Assembly (NCBI GenBank): GCA_003132905.1
Contig: PKZC01000072.1
Location: forward strand, 23,475-44,098
Reading direction: 5' to 3'
From: Bryobacterales bacterium
GTDB taxonomy: Bacteria > Acidobacteriota > Terriglobia > Bryobacterales > Bryobacteraceae
DNA length: 20,624 nt
A program made the position numbers and the translations under genes. Of this stretch, positions 1 to 7,948 are shown in pieces; the first letter of the stretch is position 1, and each line of letters begins with the position of its first letter. The notes under the pieces were generated by a model. The model ran no database searches, was not told the origin of the DNA, and worked only from the letters and a program-made list of their open reading frames with translations.

Positions 1-738
1 GCTCGACGTGGTTGGGCCGGCGACGTAGAGATAACCGTCGTTTCCGAAGGCGAAATGATAAGCCGCGATGGAAGGTTCGAGAGTGGCGAAAACGTAAATC
101 TGTCGGGAACGGCTGATCTTGAACACCGTGCCGCTGCGATCGCCCACGTATAGATTTTCGTCCGGATCAAACGCGATACCAGTGGCGACGCCCATCCCTT
201 CCACATAGACCGACACATTGCCGGCCGACGTGGCCTGATAGATGATGCCGTCGTAGCGGCTGGAAATATATAACGTGCCGGCCCGGTCGAAAGCCAGACC
301 GGTGGCGTTCATTATTTCGCTGGCAAACGGCTTCGAGTTGTAGTTGAGATCGATCTTATAGACCGAAACCGGCGTCTTCTGCCCGCGCGAACCGCTGAAT
401 GTGACGTAGATGTTGCCGAAGGAATCGACGGCTGGATTACCGACCGGATAGAGATTCTCGGCGATCTGGATTCCGATGTCGCAAGTCCACGCCTGGCTGC
501 TGAGAGCGCCGTTGGCAACTACGAGTTCGCCCGCCGACGCGCCTTCCGGAACGCGCACGATGACGCAGGTATCGGACCCGATGACGATTGGCGCTTCCAT
601 ATCGCCGATGGTGACGCGCGGACGTTCGGATTTCGCCAAGCCAGCGCCGCGGATCTGAAACTCACCACCCGGAATGGCCGCTTCGGGCGTGACGCCAGAA
701 ATCTGCGGACGGCCATTCGAGTCCTTTTTAGATGCCAT
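1..738 (-). CDS. IPT/TIG domain plus NHL-type beta-propeller protein (3' end outside window)
   Basis: An open frame of 246 codons runs from an ATG at 738 to the window edge without a stop, so the gene is partial. Residues about 10-75 look like an IPT/TIG immunoglobulin-like domain (PQISGVTPEAAIPGGEFQIRG, then repeated short beta strands). Residues about 80-246 are repeated propeller blades of the NHL/SMP-30 type, with motifs such as AVDSFGNIYVTFSG, LAFDRAGTLYISS, IAFDPDENLYVGD and FAFGNDGYLYVAG. No signal peptide is visible at this start. The start overlaps the end of pgpA by 11 bases, so it is probably translated from the same mRNA. Such proteins usually bind other proteins or ligands, but the role here is unknown. 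Domain recognition is by eye. Confidence 0.85.
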   Translation of the reverse strand, partial: MASKKDSNGRPQISGVTPEAAIPGGEFQIRGAGLAKSERPRVTIGDMEAPIVIGSDTCVIVRVPEGASAGELVVANGALSSQAWTCDIGIQIAENLYPVGNPAVDSFGNIYVTFSGSRGQKTPVSVYKIDLNYNSKPFASEIMNATGLAFDRAGTLYISSRYDGIIYQATSAGNVSVYVEGMGVATGIAFDPDENLYVGDRSGTVFKISRSRQIYVFATLEPSIAAYHFAFGNDGYLYVAGPTTSS

Positions 739-1225
739 GTTGAAAGAGATGCAACCTATCTAATACGAATATAGCAAGCGCGCCGTAAAGACCCGCCATC
801 ACGTCGTCTGCGACGATGCCCCAACCACCCGGTAAACTTTCGAGCTGGCGCGCCGGAGCGGGCTTCCACATATCGAGCAGGCGGAATAACACGAACGCGG
901 CAAGCCAGGTCTTCCAGTTGAATGTCGCCGCGCCGGCCAGGGTGATCCACTGTCCGATCACTTCGTCGACCACGACAATCTGCGGATCCGGTTTGTTGGT
1001 CTCGCGTGCAACCACGCTGGCCGACCAGATTCCGGGTGCGAGCAGAATCGCGGTCAGCAGTAGCAGCGTTGCGCGTTCATAGCCGGCAGTGTAGCCAATG
1101 CCGTAATGCAGAGCGATTGCGATGACGATGGCAGCCAGCGATCCAGCGGTCCCGGGCGCGACAGGCGCATAGCCACAGCCAAACCAAGTGGCGATAAGAA
1201 ACGCTCCGGGATTTCGCCGAGGCAT
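728..1225 (-). CDS. pgpA: Phosphatidylglycerophosphatase A
   Basis: This 165-residue membrane enzyme should dephosphorylate phosphatidylglycerol phosphate to phosphatidylglycerol in the inner membrane. Family signatures are present: YAPVAPGTAGSLAA near residue 20, VVDEVIGQW in the middle, and the C-terminal block FRLLDMWKPAPARQLE followed by GGWGIVADDVMAGLYG, which carries the acidic residues typical of the family. Several hydrophobic segments lie between the motifs, and the length matches the family. The ATG lies two bases after the yacG stop codon, and the stop overlaps the next gene, so this is an interior gene of the rimO operon. Confidence 0.92.
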   Translation of the reverse strand: MPRRNPGAFLIATWFGCGYAPVAPGTAGSLAAIVIAIALHYGIGYTAGYERATLLLLTAILLAPGIWSASVVARETNKPDPQIVVVDEVIGQWITLAGAATFNWKTWLAAFVLFRLLDMWKPAPARQLESLPGGWGIVADDVMAGLYGALAIFVLDRLHLFQHGI

Positions 1226-1227
1226 TC

Positions 1228-1398
1228 TTATTCCTGGCTTTCGCGTTCGGGTTCCTCATCCTCGGGCTGCACCGGCGTCGATATCACATATTTTTCGCTG
1301 GCCCAATTGCCGAGGTCGATAATCTTGCAGCGCTCGCTACAAAAGGGGTAGAAGGGATCGTCGGGGGAAACCGCTTTTTTGCAGATCGGACACTTCAT
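1228..1398 (-). CDS. yacG: DNA gyrase inhibitor YacG (small zinc-ribbon protein)
   Basis: This is a 56-residue protein. It starts [20 protein letters not shown] and continues [19 protein letters not shown], followed by an acidic tail. The four cysteines (residues 3, 6, 20 and 24) form the CxxC...CxxxC zinc site of the YacG family, and the IDLGxW motif is also diagnostic. In Escherichia coli YacG binds GyrB and inhibits DNA gyrase; the same role here is inferred from family membership. The ATG overlaps the rimO stop as ATGA, and the stop is two bases before pgpA, so translation is probably coupled. Confidence 0.93.
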   Translation of the reverse strand: MKCPICKKAVSPDDPFYPFCSERCKIIDLGNWASEKYVISTPVQPEDEEPERESQE

Positions 1399-2786
1399 CG
1401 GGCTGTAGCAAGAATTTGGAAAGCGTTCGCTGGCGGAATGGGAAATGGCTCTTCAGAGGCCACATCCAATGCGCCGATCAGATCGTAATCGTGCGCCTCG
1501 GTAATGCGCATGCGCCGGATCTCGCCGCGCCGGGGTGGCGCTCCCGCAAAATCGTTCACGTAGCAGAAGCCGTCGATCTCGGGCGCCTGGGTGGACATGC
1601 GGGCTTGCCACAACAAGTCGGTGTCGGCTGACGGGCCTTCGATAAGAACATCCACCTCGCGACCGATCATCTGTCGATTGCGTGCCTTGGAAATGCGCCG
1701 CTGCAAAGCCATCAACTTCTGCTTTCGATTGTGGATGGTGCGTCCATCCACCTTCGCATCCAGGTTGTAGCTTACGCTCGAGTCTTCATCGGAATACGCG
1801 AATACGCCCAACCGGTCGAGCTGCGCAGCTTTGACGAAATCGCACAGGATTTCGAAATCGGCTTCGGTCTCGCCGGGGAAACCGACGATCATGCTGGTGC
1901 GGATAGCGACGCCCGGAATGGTGGCGCGAATGCGTTCCAGCAGCTTCAGGAAATAATCGCCGTGCGAGCCGCGCTTCATGCGCTTTAACACGTTCGAGCT
2001 GGCATGCTGTAGCGGCATGTCGATGTATTTCACCAAGGCGGGGTGCTCGGCGATGGTGTCCAGCAGTTTCTGCGTGATCCGGTTCGGATAACAATAAAGA
2101 AAGCGGATCCATTTTTCGCGCTCGGTCTCGATCTGCGCCAGGCGCGCCATCAAATTTGCCAGGCCATCTTTCAGGCCGAGATCTTCACCGTATGACGTGG
2201 TGTCCTGGCCGATCAGGTTGATCTCGCGGATACCGCTAGCGAACATCCTCGTGGCCTCAACGATCACCGATTCGAAGCGCCGGCTGCGAAACTTGCCGCG
2301 ATATTGCGGGATCACGCAAAACGAGCAGGGATGGTCGCAACCCTCGGCGATTTTTATATACGCGAAGTGGTTCGCGGTTGCGAGTACGCGCGGAGTGAGG
2401 TCGTGATAAAGATAAGGCTCTAGCGGCTTCGTTTCCGGCTCCAGGCCCTCGCACACCGCGACAATCCTAGAGAGTTCGTTGGTGCCGATGAGGGCGTCCA
2501 CTTCCGGAAGTTGATCGCGAATCTGATCGCGATAGCGCTCCACCATGCATCCCGCCACAACCAGCCTGCGCGCCCGGCCGGATTTCTTGAACTCAGCCAT
2601 TTCGAGAATCGTGTCGATGGATTCCTGCTTGGCAGGGTCGATGAAGCTGCAGGTGTTCACCACCAGGACTTCGGCGTCGCCCGGCTCCGACGTCAACTCG
2701 TGCCCGCGCTCAGCCAACTGGCCCATCATAACCTCCGTATCCACGAGGTTCTTAGGGCATCCGAGACTTACAAAGCCAATTTTCAC
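1395..2786 (-). CDS. rimO: Ribosomal protein S12 methylthiotransferase RimO
   Basis: This radical-SAM enzyme adds a methylthio group to an aspartate of ribosomal protein uS12. I place the start at the GTG at 2784-2786, giving 463 residues beginning [20 protein letters not shown], the normal family N terminus. An in-frame ATG at 2882 would add 32 poorly conserved residues and lies upstream of the likely promoter. UPF0004-domain cysteines are at residues 10, 46 and 80. The radical-SAM cluster motif [11 protein letters not shown] is at 150-160. A TRAM-like domain lies at the C terminus ([11 protein letters not shown] onward). It is the first gene of the rimO-yacG-pgpA-IPT/NHL operon. Confidence 0.95.
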   Translation of the reverse strand: MKIGFVSLGCPKNLVDTEVMMGQLAERGHELTSEPGDAEVLVVNTCSFIDPAKQESIDTILEMAEFKKSGRARRLVVAGCMVERYRDQIRDQLPEVDALIGTNELSRIVAVCEGLEPETKPLEPYLYHDLTPRVLATANHFAYIKIAEGCDHPCSFCVIPQYRGKFRSRRFESVIVEATRMFASGIREINLIGQDTTSYGEDLGLKDGLANLMARLAQIETEREKWIRFLYCYPNRITQKLLDTIAEHPALVKYIDMPLQHASSNVLKRMKRGSHGDYFLKLLERIRATIPGVAIRTSMIVGFPGETEADFEILCDFVKAAQLDRLGVFAYSDEDSSVSYNLDAKVDGRTIHNRKQKLMALQRRISKARNRQMIGREVDVLIEGPSADTDLLWQARMSTQAPEIDGFCYVNDFAGAPPRRGEIRRMRITEAHDYDLIGALDVASEEPFPIPPANAFQILATAR

Positions 2787-2811
2787 GAGTGAAGGTGCGG
2801 AGGAAAGTCCG

Positions 2812-2847
2812 TCTCCTATAGAATAGCAAGCTACATGGAATAGGAGA
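2812..2847. repeat. Inverted repeat flanking the rimO -10 element
   Basis: Perfect 8-bp arms TCTCCTAT (2812-2819) and ATAGGAGA (2840-2847) are separated by 20 bp. The candidate -10 hexamer lies between the arms, and the left arm covers the expected transcription start. It could be a dyad operator, or the arms could be coincidental. Confidence 0.5.
2820..2828 (-). promoter_or_regulatory. Candidate extended -10 promoter of the rimO operon
   Basis: On the minus strand the sequence TGC-TATTCT matches an extended -10 element (TGn followed by a TATAAT-like hexamer). Transcription would begin near 2813, about 27 bases before the GTG start. No good -35 hexamer is visible at the usual spacing. The placement supports the GTG start rather than the upstream ATG. 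Confidence 0.4.
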
Positions 2848-2973
2848 ACATTCCCGATCATAGGCAGCGCCGTGGCGCTCACGGCTGACGTTGTAGCTGG
2901 CGGCGTATCTGGCGTACTTGGACGCGACGCTCGACGTGCCGAACAATCCCAAGAAGTAGCTGCTTCGCGTGCC

Positions 2974-3450
2974 TTACTTCACTTCGGCGGGCGTGGATGT
3001 GGCCGGGCCCATGCCGACAATCTCGAGCGTTACTTCTTCATCCTTCGCGCCGTCGTAGTGGATCTGCTTGCCGTAGTGGGTGACGAAACTGCCGGCCGGG
3101 ATGGGCGTGGTGCTATCGGGATCGTACTTGGAGCCGGTGCCCACATACCACGTGCCCGAGATCACCGTGATGAAACGATCATTGGGATGGAAATGGGGAT
3201 GGCTCATGTGGTGCGGAGTCCACTTGGTCAGCACTATGTAAAGGCCCGGCTTTGACGGATCGCCGGCCAGGATCGCTTGTTTGGCGCCCCCCGGGTTCTC
3301 GGTCCATTGAATCTTGTCGGGCAGTGTGTAGGCCAGGACCTTCGGGTCAGGCGAAGCAGCGTTTACGGAAAAGACGCCCGCGAATAGGGTTGTCGCGGCG
3401 ATCGTGAACAGGGACTGAAAGGCAAGGCGGTGACTGTGCATGCTGCTCAT
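2974..3450 (-). CDS. Secreted cupin-domain protein
   Basis: From the ATG at 3450 the protein has 158 residues. A signal peptide is visible: SSMHSHR, then a hydrophobic core LAFQSLFTIAATTLFAGVF, ending near SVNAA. The mature part is a small cupin with the metal-site motif SHPHFHPNDRF, a glycine turn ISGTWYVGTG, and a later conserved block SFVTHYGKQIHYDGAKDEE containing further histidines. The glutamate usual in cupin motif 1 is replaced. A further upstream in-frame ATG at 3534 would overlap the divergent gene and lacks a signal sequence. A GGGGAT sequence precedes 3450. The substrate is unknown. Confidence 0.8.
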   Translation of the reverse strand: MSSMHSHRLAFQSLFTIAATTLFAGVFSVNAASPDPKVLAYTLPDKIQWTENPGGAKQAILAGDPSKPGLYIVLTKWTPHHMSHPHFHPNDRFITVISGTWYVGTGSKYDPDSTTPIPAGSFVTHYGKQIHYDGAKDEEVTLEIVGMGPATSTPAEVK

Positions 3451-3460
3451 TCTATCCCCG

Positions 3461-3488
3461 TTGTCAATATCAAATGATTTGATAGTAT
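3461..3488 (+). promoter_or_regulatory. Candidate promoter of the alcohol dehydrogenase gene
   Basis: TTGTCA (3461-3466) and TAGTAT (3483-3488) are separated by 16 bp. Both are one base off the sigma-70 consensus by my reading (TTGACA and TATAAT). The start codon at 3495 lies six bases after the -10 hexamer, so the transcript would be leaderless. The whole spacer is occupied by the palindrome at 3468-3484. Confidence 0.5.
3468..3484. promoter_or_regulatory. Perfect 17-bp palindrome, probable operator
   Basis: TATCAAATGATTTGATA is a perfect inverted repeat of 8-bp arms around a single central base. It lies in the 44-bp gap between the divergent cupin and dehydrogenase genes and between the -35 and -10 elements of the latter. 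The size and A/T-rich symmetry fit sites bound by MarR- or TetR-like dimers. No regulator gene is present in the window. Confidence 0.65.
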
Positions 3489-3494
3489 GGCCGC

Positions 3495-4646
3495 ATGGCA
3501 TCCCCCGAAGTTCGTCGCCTGCGCTTTCAAGCACCCGCAGGCGAATTCAATTTAAGCCGGCTGGAACGCGTAATTTACGGTCCGGGCAAGATCGCGGCGT
3601 TGAAAGATGAGATGGAGCGACGCGGGCTAAAACGCGCCGTAGTGGTGACCACCGACGTGGTGGCGGCGCTCCCGATATTAAAAGATGTGACGGATGCATT
3701 GGGCTCGCGTTGCGCCGCTGTGTTCGCCGGAATCATCCAGCACGTTCCGCGCGGCACGGTGAACGATCTGCAAAAAGAGATCGAACGCGTGGATGCCGAC
3801 AGCCTGGTGAGTCTGGGCGGCGGCAGCCCTATCGATTCCGCAAAAGTAGCGATGTTTGGATTGCTCGACAAACGCGAACTAATACACATCGCGGTGCCAA
3901 CCACTTTATCGGCGGCCGAATATACGCACGCTGGCGGCGTTACCGACGAGAGCACGCGCGTGAAAAGCGGCGTGTACGACATGCGGGTATTGCCGCGCGC
4001 GGTGATCAACGATCCCGTACTGACGCTTTCAACGCCGGACTGGCTGTGGGTATCCACTGGCGTCCGCGCGCTGGATCACGCTATTGAATGCGCCTATGCC
4101 ATCCGGCACCAGCCCATCAGCGACGCGCTGGCGGCGAAATCAATCGCGCTGTTCGTGGAGCATCTGAAAGCATCCATCACCACCAAGGGCGATGAACAAC
4201 TCGCGCACCGCGGACATTGCCAGTTCGCCTCGTGGTATTCGATTTATGGCGCCATGAATACGCGCTTCGGGCTTTCGCACCTGCTGGGACATCAGATCGG
4301 GCCGCGCTGGAACGTGCCCCACGGCATCACTTCCTGCATCACGCTGCCGCACGCCATGCGGTTTATGGCGGAGATCGCCCCCGAACGTTTTGGTCCAGTG
4401 GCGGAAGGCTACAAGATTCCGTTCGATCCTTCCAATCCGAAGCTGGCCGCGCTCGAGTGCGCCGATCGCACCGCAGAATTTATCGCGCAGTTCGATGTGC
4501 CGCGAACGCTGCATGACGCGGGCGTGCCTCGCGACGAGATCGGTTCGATTGTGAAACCGATCGCGCACGAACTGGAGCACAATGGCGTCGTGGATCGGCC
4601 CATGACGGAGCAGGAAGTGCTCGCGCTGCTCGAAGCTGCGTACTGA
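3495..4646 (+). CDS. Iron-containing alcohol dehydrogenase family protein (maleylacetate reductase-like)
   Basis: This 383-residue NAD(P)-dependent oxidoreductase has the group III alcohol dehydrogenase fold. The nucleotide-binding motif LVSLGGGSPIDSAK is at residues 105-117, and a family block AVPTTLSAAEYT at about 133-144. The metal region contains H195 (RALDHAIE), H262, H266 and H276 (SHLLGHQIGP...VPHG). The aspartate that usually provides the first metal ligand aligns with R191, as in the maleylacetate reductase branch where this position also differs. The true substrate cannot be read from the sequence. The broken glycosyltransferase gene starts nine bases downstream, suggesting cotranscription. 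Confidence 0.85.
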   Translation: MASPEVRRLRFQAPAGEFNLSRLERVIYGPGKIAALKDEMERRGLKRAVVVTTDVVAALPILKDVTDALGSRCAAVFAGIIQHVPRGTVNDLQKEIERVDADSLVSLGGGSPIDSAKVAMFGLLDKRELIHIAVPTTLSAAEYTHAGGVTDESTRVKSGVYDMRVLPRAVINDPVLTLSTPDWLWVSTGVRALDHAIECAYAIRHQPISDALAAKSIALFVEHLKASITTKGDEQLAHRGHCQFASWYSIYGAMNTRFGLSHLLGHQIGPRWNVPHGITSCITLPHAMRFMAEIAPERFGPVAEGYKIPFDPSNPKLAALECADRTAEFIAQFDVPRTLHDAGVPRDEIGSIVKPIAHELEHNGVVDRPMTEQEVLALLEAAY

Positions 4647-4655
4647 GCATCATCC

Positions 4656-6187
4656 ATGGAAGCGCGTTCGGCACCTAGCGCGGGCGCGATTCTGCTTGCG
4701 ATTGTGGTCGGCAAGCTCCTGGTGCATTTGTACGGGGGGCATCGCTACGGCTACTTCGTCGACGAGCTTTACTATCTGGCTTGCAGCCGGCATCTGGACT
4801 GGGGCTACGTAGACCAGCCGCCGCTGATCGCACTCATCACTTGGGCCTGGCGATCGGTGTTCGGCCAGTCGCTCGCGGCGCTTCGTCTGTTGCCGGCGCT
4901 GGCTGGAGTTGCCGAGGTTGTGCTCACCGCGCGCTGATAGCCCGCGAACTCGGTGGCAAGCGTTTCGCGCAGGCTCTGGCTGCGATGGCGGTTCTGGTCG
5001 CACCAGGAATGCTAGCAGCCGATGGCCTGCTCACCATGAACGCCTTCGAGCCCCTGTTCTGGATGGGCTGCGCATTCCTGCTGATCCGCTTGGTCAAAAC
5101 AAACAACATGAAGCTGTGGATCTGGTTTGGCATCCTGGCGGGATTCGGTCTGGAAAACAAGTACTCGATGCTCATATTCGGAGCTGGATTAGTGCTGGGG
5201 CTATTGTTCACCACCGAACGGCGCGTGCTTGCGAACCGGTGGCTGTGGATGGGTGGCGCGATTGCTTTTCTGATTTTCTTGCGAAACCTGATATGGAACA
5301 TCCAACACCATTTTCCCTTCCTCGAACTCCAAGCCGACATTCGGGCCAATGGCCGGGATGTTCCACTGGGCCCCGTGGCTTTCTTCGGGCAAGAGATTTG
5401 GTTGATGCATCCGCTCACGCTGCCTATCTGGCTGGCCGGTATTTGGTTCTACTTTTTCAGCCCAGCGGGACGGGCTTTTCGCGCCATCGGATGGGCCTGG
5501 ATTTTCACAGCGGCGGTGATTGCTGCTTTAAGCCCGCGGGTCTATTATCTATTTCCCGCTTATCCAGTGCTTTTCGCGGGCGGCAGCGTCATGTGGGAAC
5601 AGTTGCTGGCGAGTTCGAAACTGGCATGGTTGAAGCTGGCATATCCGGCGTTGATGCTGATGAGCGGCGCGGTGTTGGCACCGCTCGCGATACCGCTGCT
5701 GCCGCCTGAAACTTACATTCGCTACACCAAAGCGATCGGCCTGGAACAGCCCGCGATCGAGAATCACCAACTCGGGCCTTTACCGCAAATCTTTGCTGAT
5801 CAATTCGGATGGGAAGAGATGGCGGCCCAGGTGGCGCGCGTCTACAATAGCTTGCCGCCCGAGGTTCGAGCGCGCACGACGATTTTCGCGCAAACCTAAG
5901 GACAGGCCGGCGCCATCGATCTGTTCGGTCCGAAGTATGGTCTACCGCCGGCCATCAGCGGGCATCAAAACTATTTTCTTTGGGGACTGCGGGGTTACAC
6001 CGGAGAGAGCATGATTGTGATGGACGACCGTTTGGAAAACCTCGAGAAACTATTCAGCAGCGTGCGAAAAGCCGCGACTGTCTTTCATCCCTATTCAATG
6101 CCCTATCAGCACTTTGATGTTTTCTACTGCCAGGGCCTGAATCCGCCGCTTGCCCAGCTCTGGCCGCGAGTGAAACGCTGGAATTGA
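4656..6187 (+). pseudogene. Broken PMT/ArnT-like glycosyltransferase (frameshift plus nonsense codon)
   Basis: The sequence encodes a membrane glycosyltransferase of the PMT/GT39 family in pieces. Frame one covers 4656-4937, including the acidic motif YFVDELYYLACSRHLDWGY and the PPL block, and stops at TGA 4935-4937. The remaining protein continues in another frame from about 4930 (LIARELGGKRFAQALAAMA, then multiple hydrophobic helices). An in-frame TAA at 5897-5899 follows TIFAQT. Beyond it the same frame runs on to 6187 with family-like sequence (GQAGAIDLFGPKYGLPPAIS, then a C-terminal KRWN). The frameshift lies at ACCGCGCGCTGATA and fits a loss of one base or a gain of two. Repaired, it would be about 509 residues, normal for the family. 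Confidence 0.85.
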
Positions 6188-6652
6188 TTAGCGCTGCTCT
6201 GAGACGGACTTCTCCGCTAGATCGCCCAGAATCGGCAACTTGTACATCTCGTCATGCGATGTCTTGACGATCATGAAGATCCAGGTGCCGAAAATGACGG
6301 CCTTCATCAGACCGGGAAAAACCTGATGGAACGGCGGACCCCAAAAGGCGAAGCCAAACATGGGGCTGAGAACCCAATCGACCAGCAGCCAGGCGACGAA
6401 CAGGTAGAGACCTTGGAAGGCATGGAAGCGGACGCGTGGGTCGGTGCGAAAGCGCGCCGAAGCCAGCACCACGATGGAGACGATCCAGCCCAGAATCGGG
6501 ATGTAGCAGAGCAGGGAAGCCGTGCGCGGGCTGATGCCGTGCATATAGTCCATCGGCGGCATCGAAGCAGCGGCGGCCTGACGGGCTCCGCACACGCCAC
6601 AATAGGCGTCGTGGTTCCCGACAGATTTTCCGCATTGGCAACAGTAGGGCAT
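6188..6652 (-). CDS. Zinc-ribbon membrane protein (DUF4870/Tic20-like)
   Basis: From the ATG at 6652 the protein has 154 residues. It begins MPYCCQCGKSVGNHDAYCGV, giving two CxxC knuckles of a zinc ribbon (C4/C5, C7, then CGVCG). A linker is followed by hydrophobic helices (ASLLCYIPILGWIVSIVVL, LYLFVAWLLVDWVL and AVIFGTWIFMIV). This arrangement resembles zinc-ribbon proteins with a DUF4870-like membrane domain. AGGAAG sits just upstream of 6652 and favours this start over the ATG at 6667. The stop is immediately adjacent to the end of the glycosyltransferase pseudogene. Function is unknown. Confidence 0.75.
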   Translation of the reverse strand: MPYCCQCGKSVGNHDAYCGVCGARQAAAASMPPMDYMHGISPRTASLLCYIPILGWIVSIVVLASARFRTDPRVRFHAFQGLYLFVAWLLVDWVLSPMFGFAFWGPPFHQVFPGLMKAVIFGTWIFMIVKTSHDEMYKLPILGDLAEKSVSEQR

Positions 6653-6701
6653 TCGCTTCCTATTCATTATTACGTTACGATTTCGCGCTATGTTCCGGCA
6701 A

Positions 6702-6719
6702 TGTGATAGCCCTGTGATA
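6702..6719 (+). repeat. Direct repeat TGTGATA with 11-bp spacing
   Basis: TGTGATA occurs at 6702-6708 and at 6713-6719, one helical turn apart, just before the MBL-fold gene and in the gap shared with the divergent zinc-ribbon gene. It might be a regulator half-site pair. It is short enough to be chance. Confidence 0.35.
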
Positions 6720-6721
6720 CG

Positions 6722-7762
6722 ATGCGGCACATGCCAACCCTTCGCCCACGCTGGGCCCTCTGTGCGCTTCTGTTATCAGCCGCCTTGACGCCGTGCGCGC
6801 TCGCGAGGCCGCTCGAAATCTTCTTTATCGACGTGGAGGGCGGGCAGTCCACGCTGATTGTGAGCCCGTCGGGGCAATCGCTGTTAATCGATACGGGATG
6901 GCGGGGATTCGAGGGGCGCGATGCCGACCGTATTGTTGCGGCGGCCAGGGCAGCGAAGGTAAAGCAGATCGATTATTTGCTCATTACCCACTACCATCGC
7001 GACCATGTGGGCGGCGTGCCACAACTCGCCGATCAGATGAAGATCGTGAATTTCCTCGATCATGGGCCCAACACCGAAGACTCGAAGGTGACGAAAGAAG
7101 ATTACAGCGACTACGTGAAGGCCATCCAGCACGGCGAGCACACGGTGTTGAAGCCGGGCGACACAGTGCCGATCAAAGGCCTCTCGGTGAAAGTGCTGAC
7201 GGCCGCTGGGGATCATATTCAAGCTCCGCTCGCAGGCGGGGGCCAGCCAAACCCGTATTGTGCGACCACACCCAAACGCGATGCCGATCTAACTGAAAAT
7301 GCCCAATCCACCGGCGTGCTGGTAACGTTCGAGAAGTTTCGGTTCCTCGACCTGGGCGACCTGACGTGGAACAAAGAGCTGGCCTTGATGTGTCCCGATA
7401 ATCCAATAGGAACCGTGGACGTTTTTCTGGTCTCGCATCATGGGCTGAATCAATCCAACTCCCAGGCGTTGGTGGACGCCGTGCATCCGAGGGTGGCGAT
7501 CATGAACAACGGCGCTCGCAAGGGCGCCAGCCCGGACGCATGGCAGATCGTGAAGGACTCACCCGGGTTGGAAGACTTGTGGCAGCTGCACTACGCAATC
7601 GCGGGCGCCAAGGAACACAATGTGGCCGATTCGTTCATTGCCAATGTCGACGAGCAGGATGCCGGGCAATACCTCAAATTAACGGCCGAAGGGAATGGGT
7701 CGTTCACGGTTTGGAACCAACGCAACAAATTTGAGAAGGTTTACAAAGCCGGCGGCAAGTAG
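6722..7762 (+). CDS. Secreted metallo-beta-lactamase fold hydrolase (ComEC-like)
   Basis: The gene encodes 346 residues with an N-terminal signal peptide (WALCALLLSAALTPCALA). The MBL core begins IFFIDVEGGQSTLIVSPSGQ and LLIDTGW, followed by the zinc-binding motif THYHRDHVGG near residue 90. Later segments include FLDLGDL and LVSHHGLNQSN, typical of the ComEC/late-competence MBL branch. The extracytoplasmic substrate cannot be determined. A second in-frame ATG at 6731 is possible: a TACGAT hexamer at 6718-6723 lies seven bases before it, which would suit a leaderless transcript. The protein is intact. Confidence 0.85.
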   Translation: MRHMPTLRPRWALCALLLSAALTPCALARPLEIFFIDVEGGQSTLIVSPSGQSLLIDTGWRGFEGRDADRIVAAARAAKVKQIDYLLITHYHRDHVGGVPQLADQMKIVNFLDHGPNTEDSKVTKEDYSDYVKAIQHGEHTVLKPGDTVPIKGLSVKVLTAAGDHIQAPLAGGGQPNPYCATTPKRDADLTENAQSTGVLVTFEKFRFLDLGDLTWNKELALMCPDNPIGTVDVFLVSHHGLNQSNSQALVDAVHPRVAIMNNGARKGASPDAWQIVKDSPGLEDLWQLHYAIAGAKEHNVADSFIANVDEQDAGQYLKLTAEGNGSFTVWNQRNKFEKVYKAGGK

Positions 7763-7763
7763 C

Positions 7764-7786
7764 GGGGCCACTCAGGTAACGGCCCC
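7764..7786 (+). terminator. Hairpin after the MBL-fold gene
   Basis: GGGGCC (7764-7769) pairs with GGCCCC (7781-7786) around an 11-base loop, starting two bases after the stop codon. No T-tract follows, so it is at best a weak or Rho-assisted terminator. Confidence 0.4.
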
Positions 7787-7797
7787 ACGAAAGCGCC

Positions 7798-7896
7798 CTA
7801 TTGTTGATTGAACGTCACCGTGCTGGACGCCGACGCGCCTGACGATTGAACTCCGCCTGTCACCCTAACAACGGTGTTTGACGTGTTGATGAATGG
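7798..7896 (-). pseudogene. C-terminal remnant of an Ig-like or beta-sandwich protein
   Basis: On the minus strand, 32 codons between a TAA at about 7896 and a TAG at 7798-7800 read PFINTSNTVVRVTGGVQSSG and then ASASSTVTFNQQ. The Ser/Thr/Val-rich alternating pattern resembles the last strands of a bacterial Ig-like domain. There is no start codon and no longer frame upstream, so if real it is a leftover of a deleted surface-protein gene. The identification rests only on composition. Confidence 0.3.
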
Positions 7897-7948
7897 TTAG
7901 CGAACAACTGATGAACGGGAGGTAGTCCGCTAATTTCTGGTTGATGGA

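Noticed and set aside
2787..2882. Longer RimO from the ATG at 2882
   Set aside because: The added residues are not family-like and the frame would start upstream of the likely promoter; the GTG gives the canonical [13 protein letters not shown] start.
2880..2956. Plus-strand frame reading LAAYLAYLDATLDVPNNPKK before a TAG
   Set aside because: It could be a leftover C terminus, but it has no start, is interrupted upstream by a stop and matches nothing I know.
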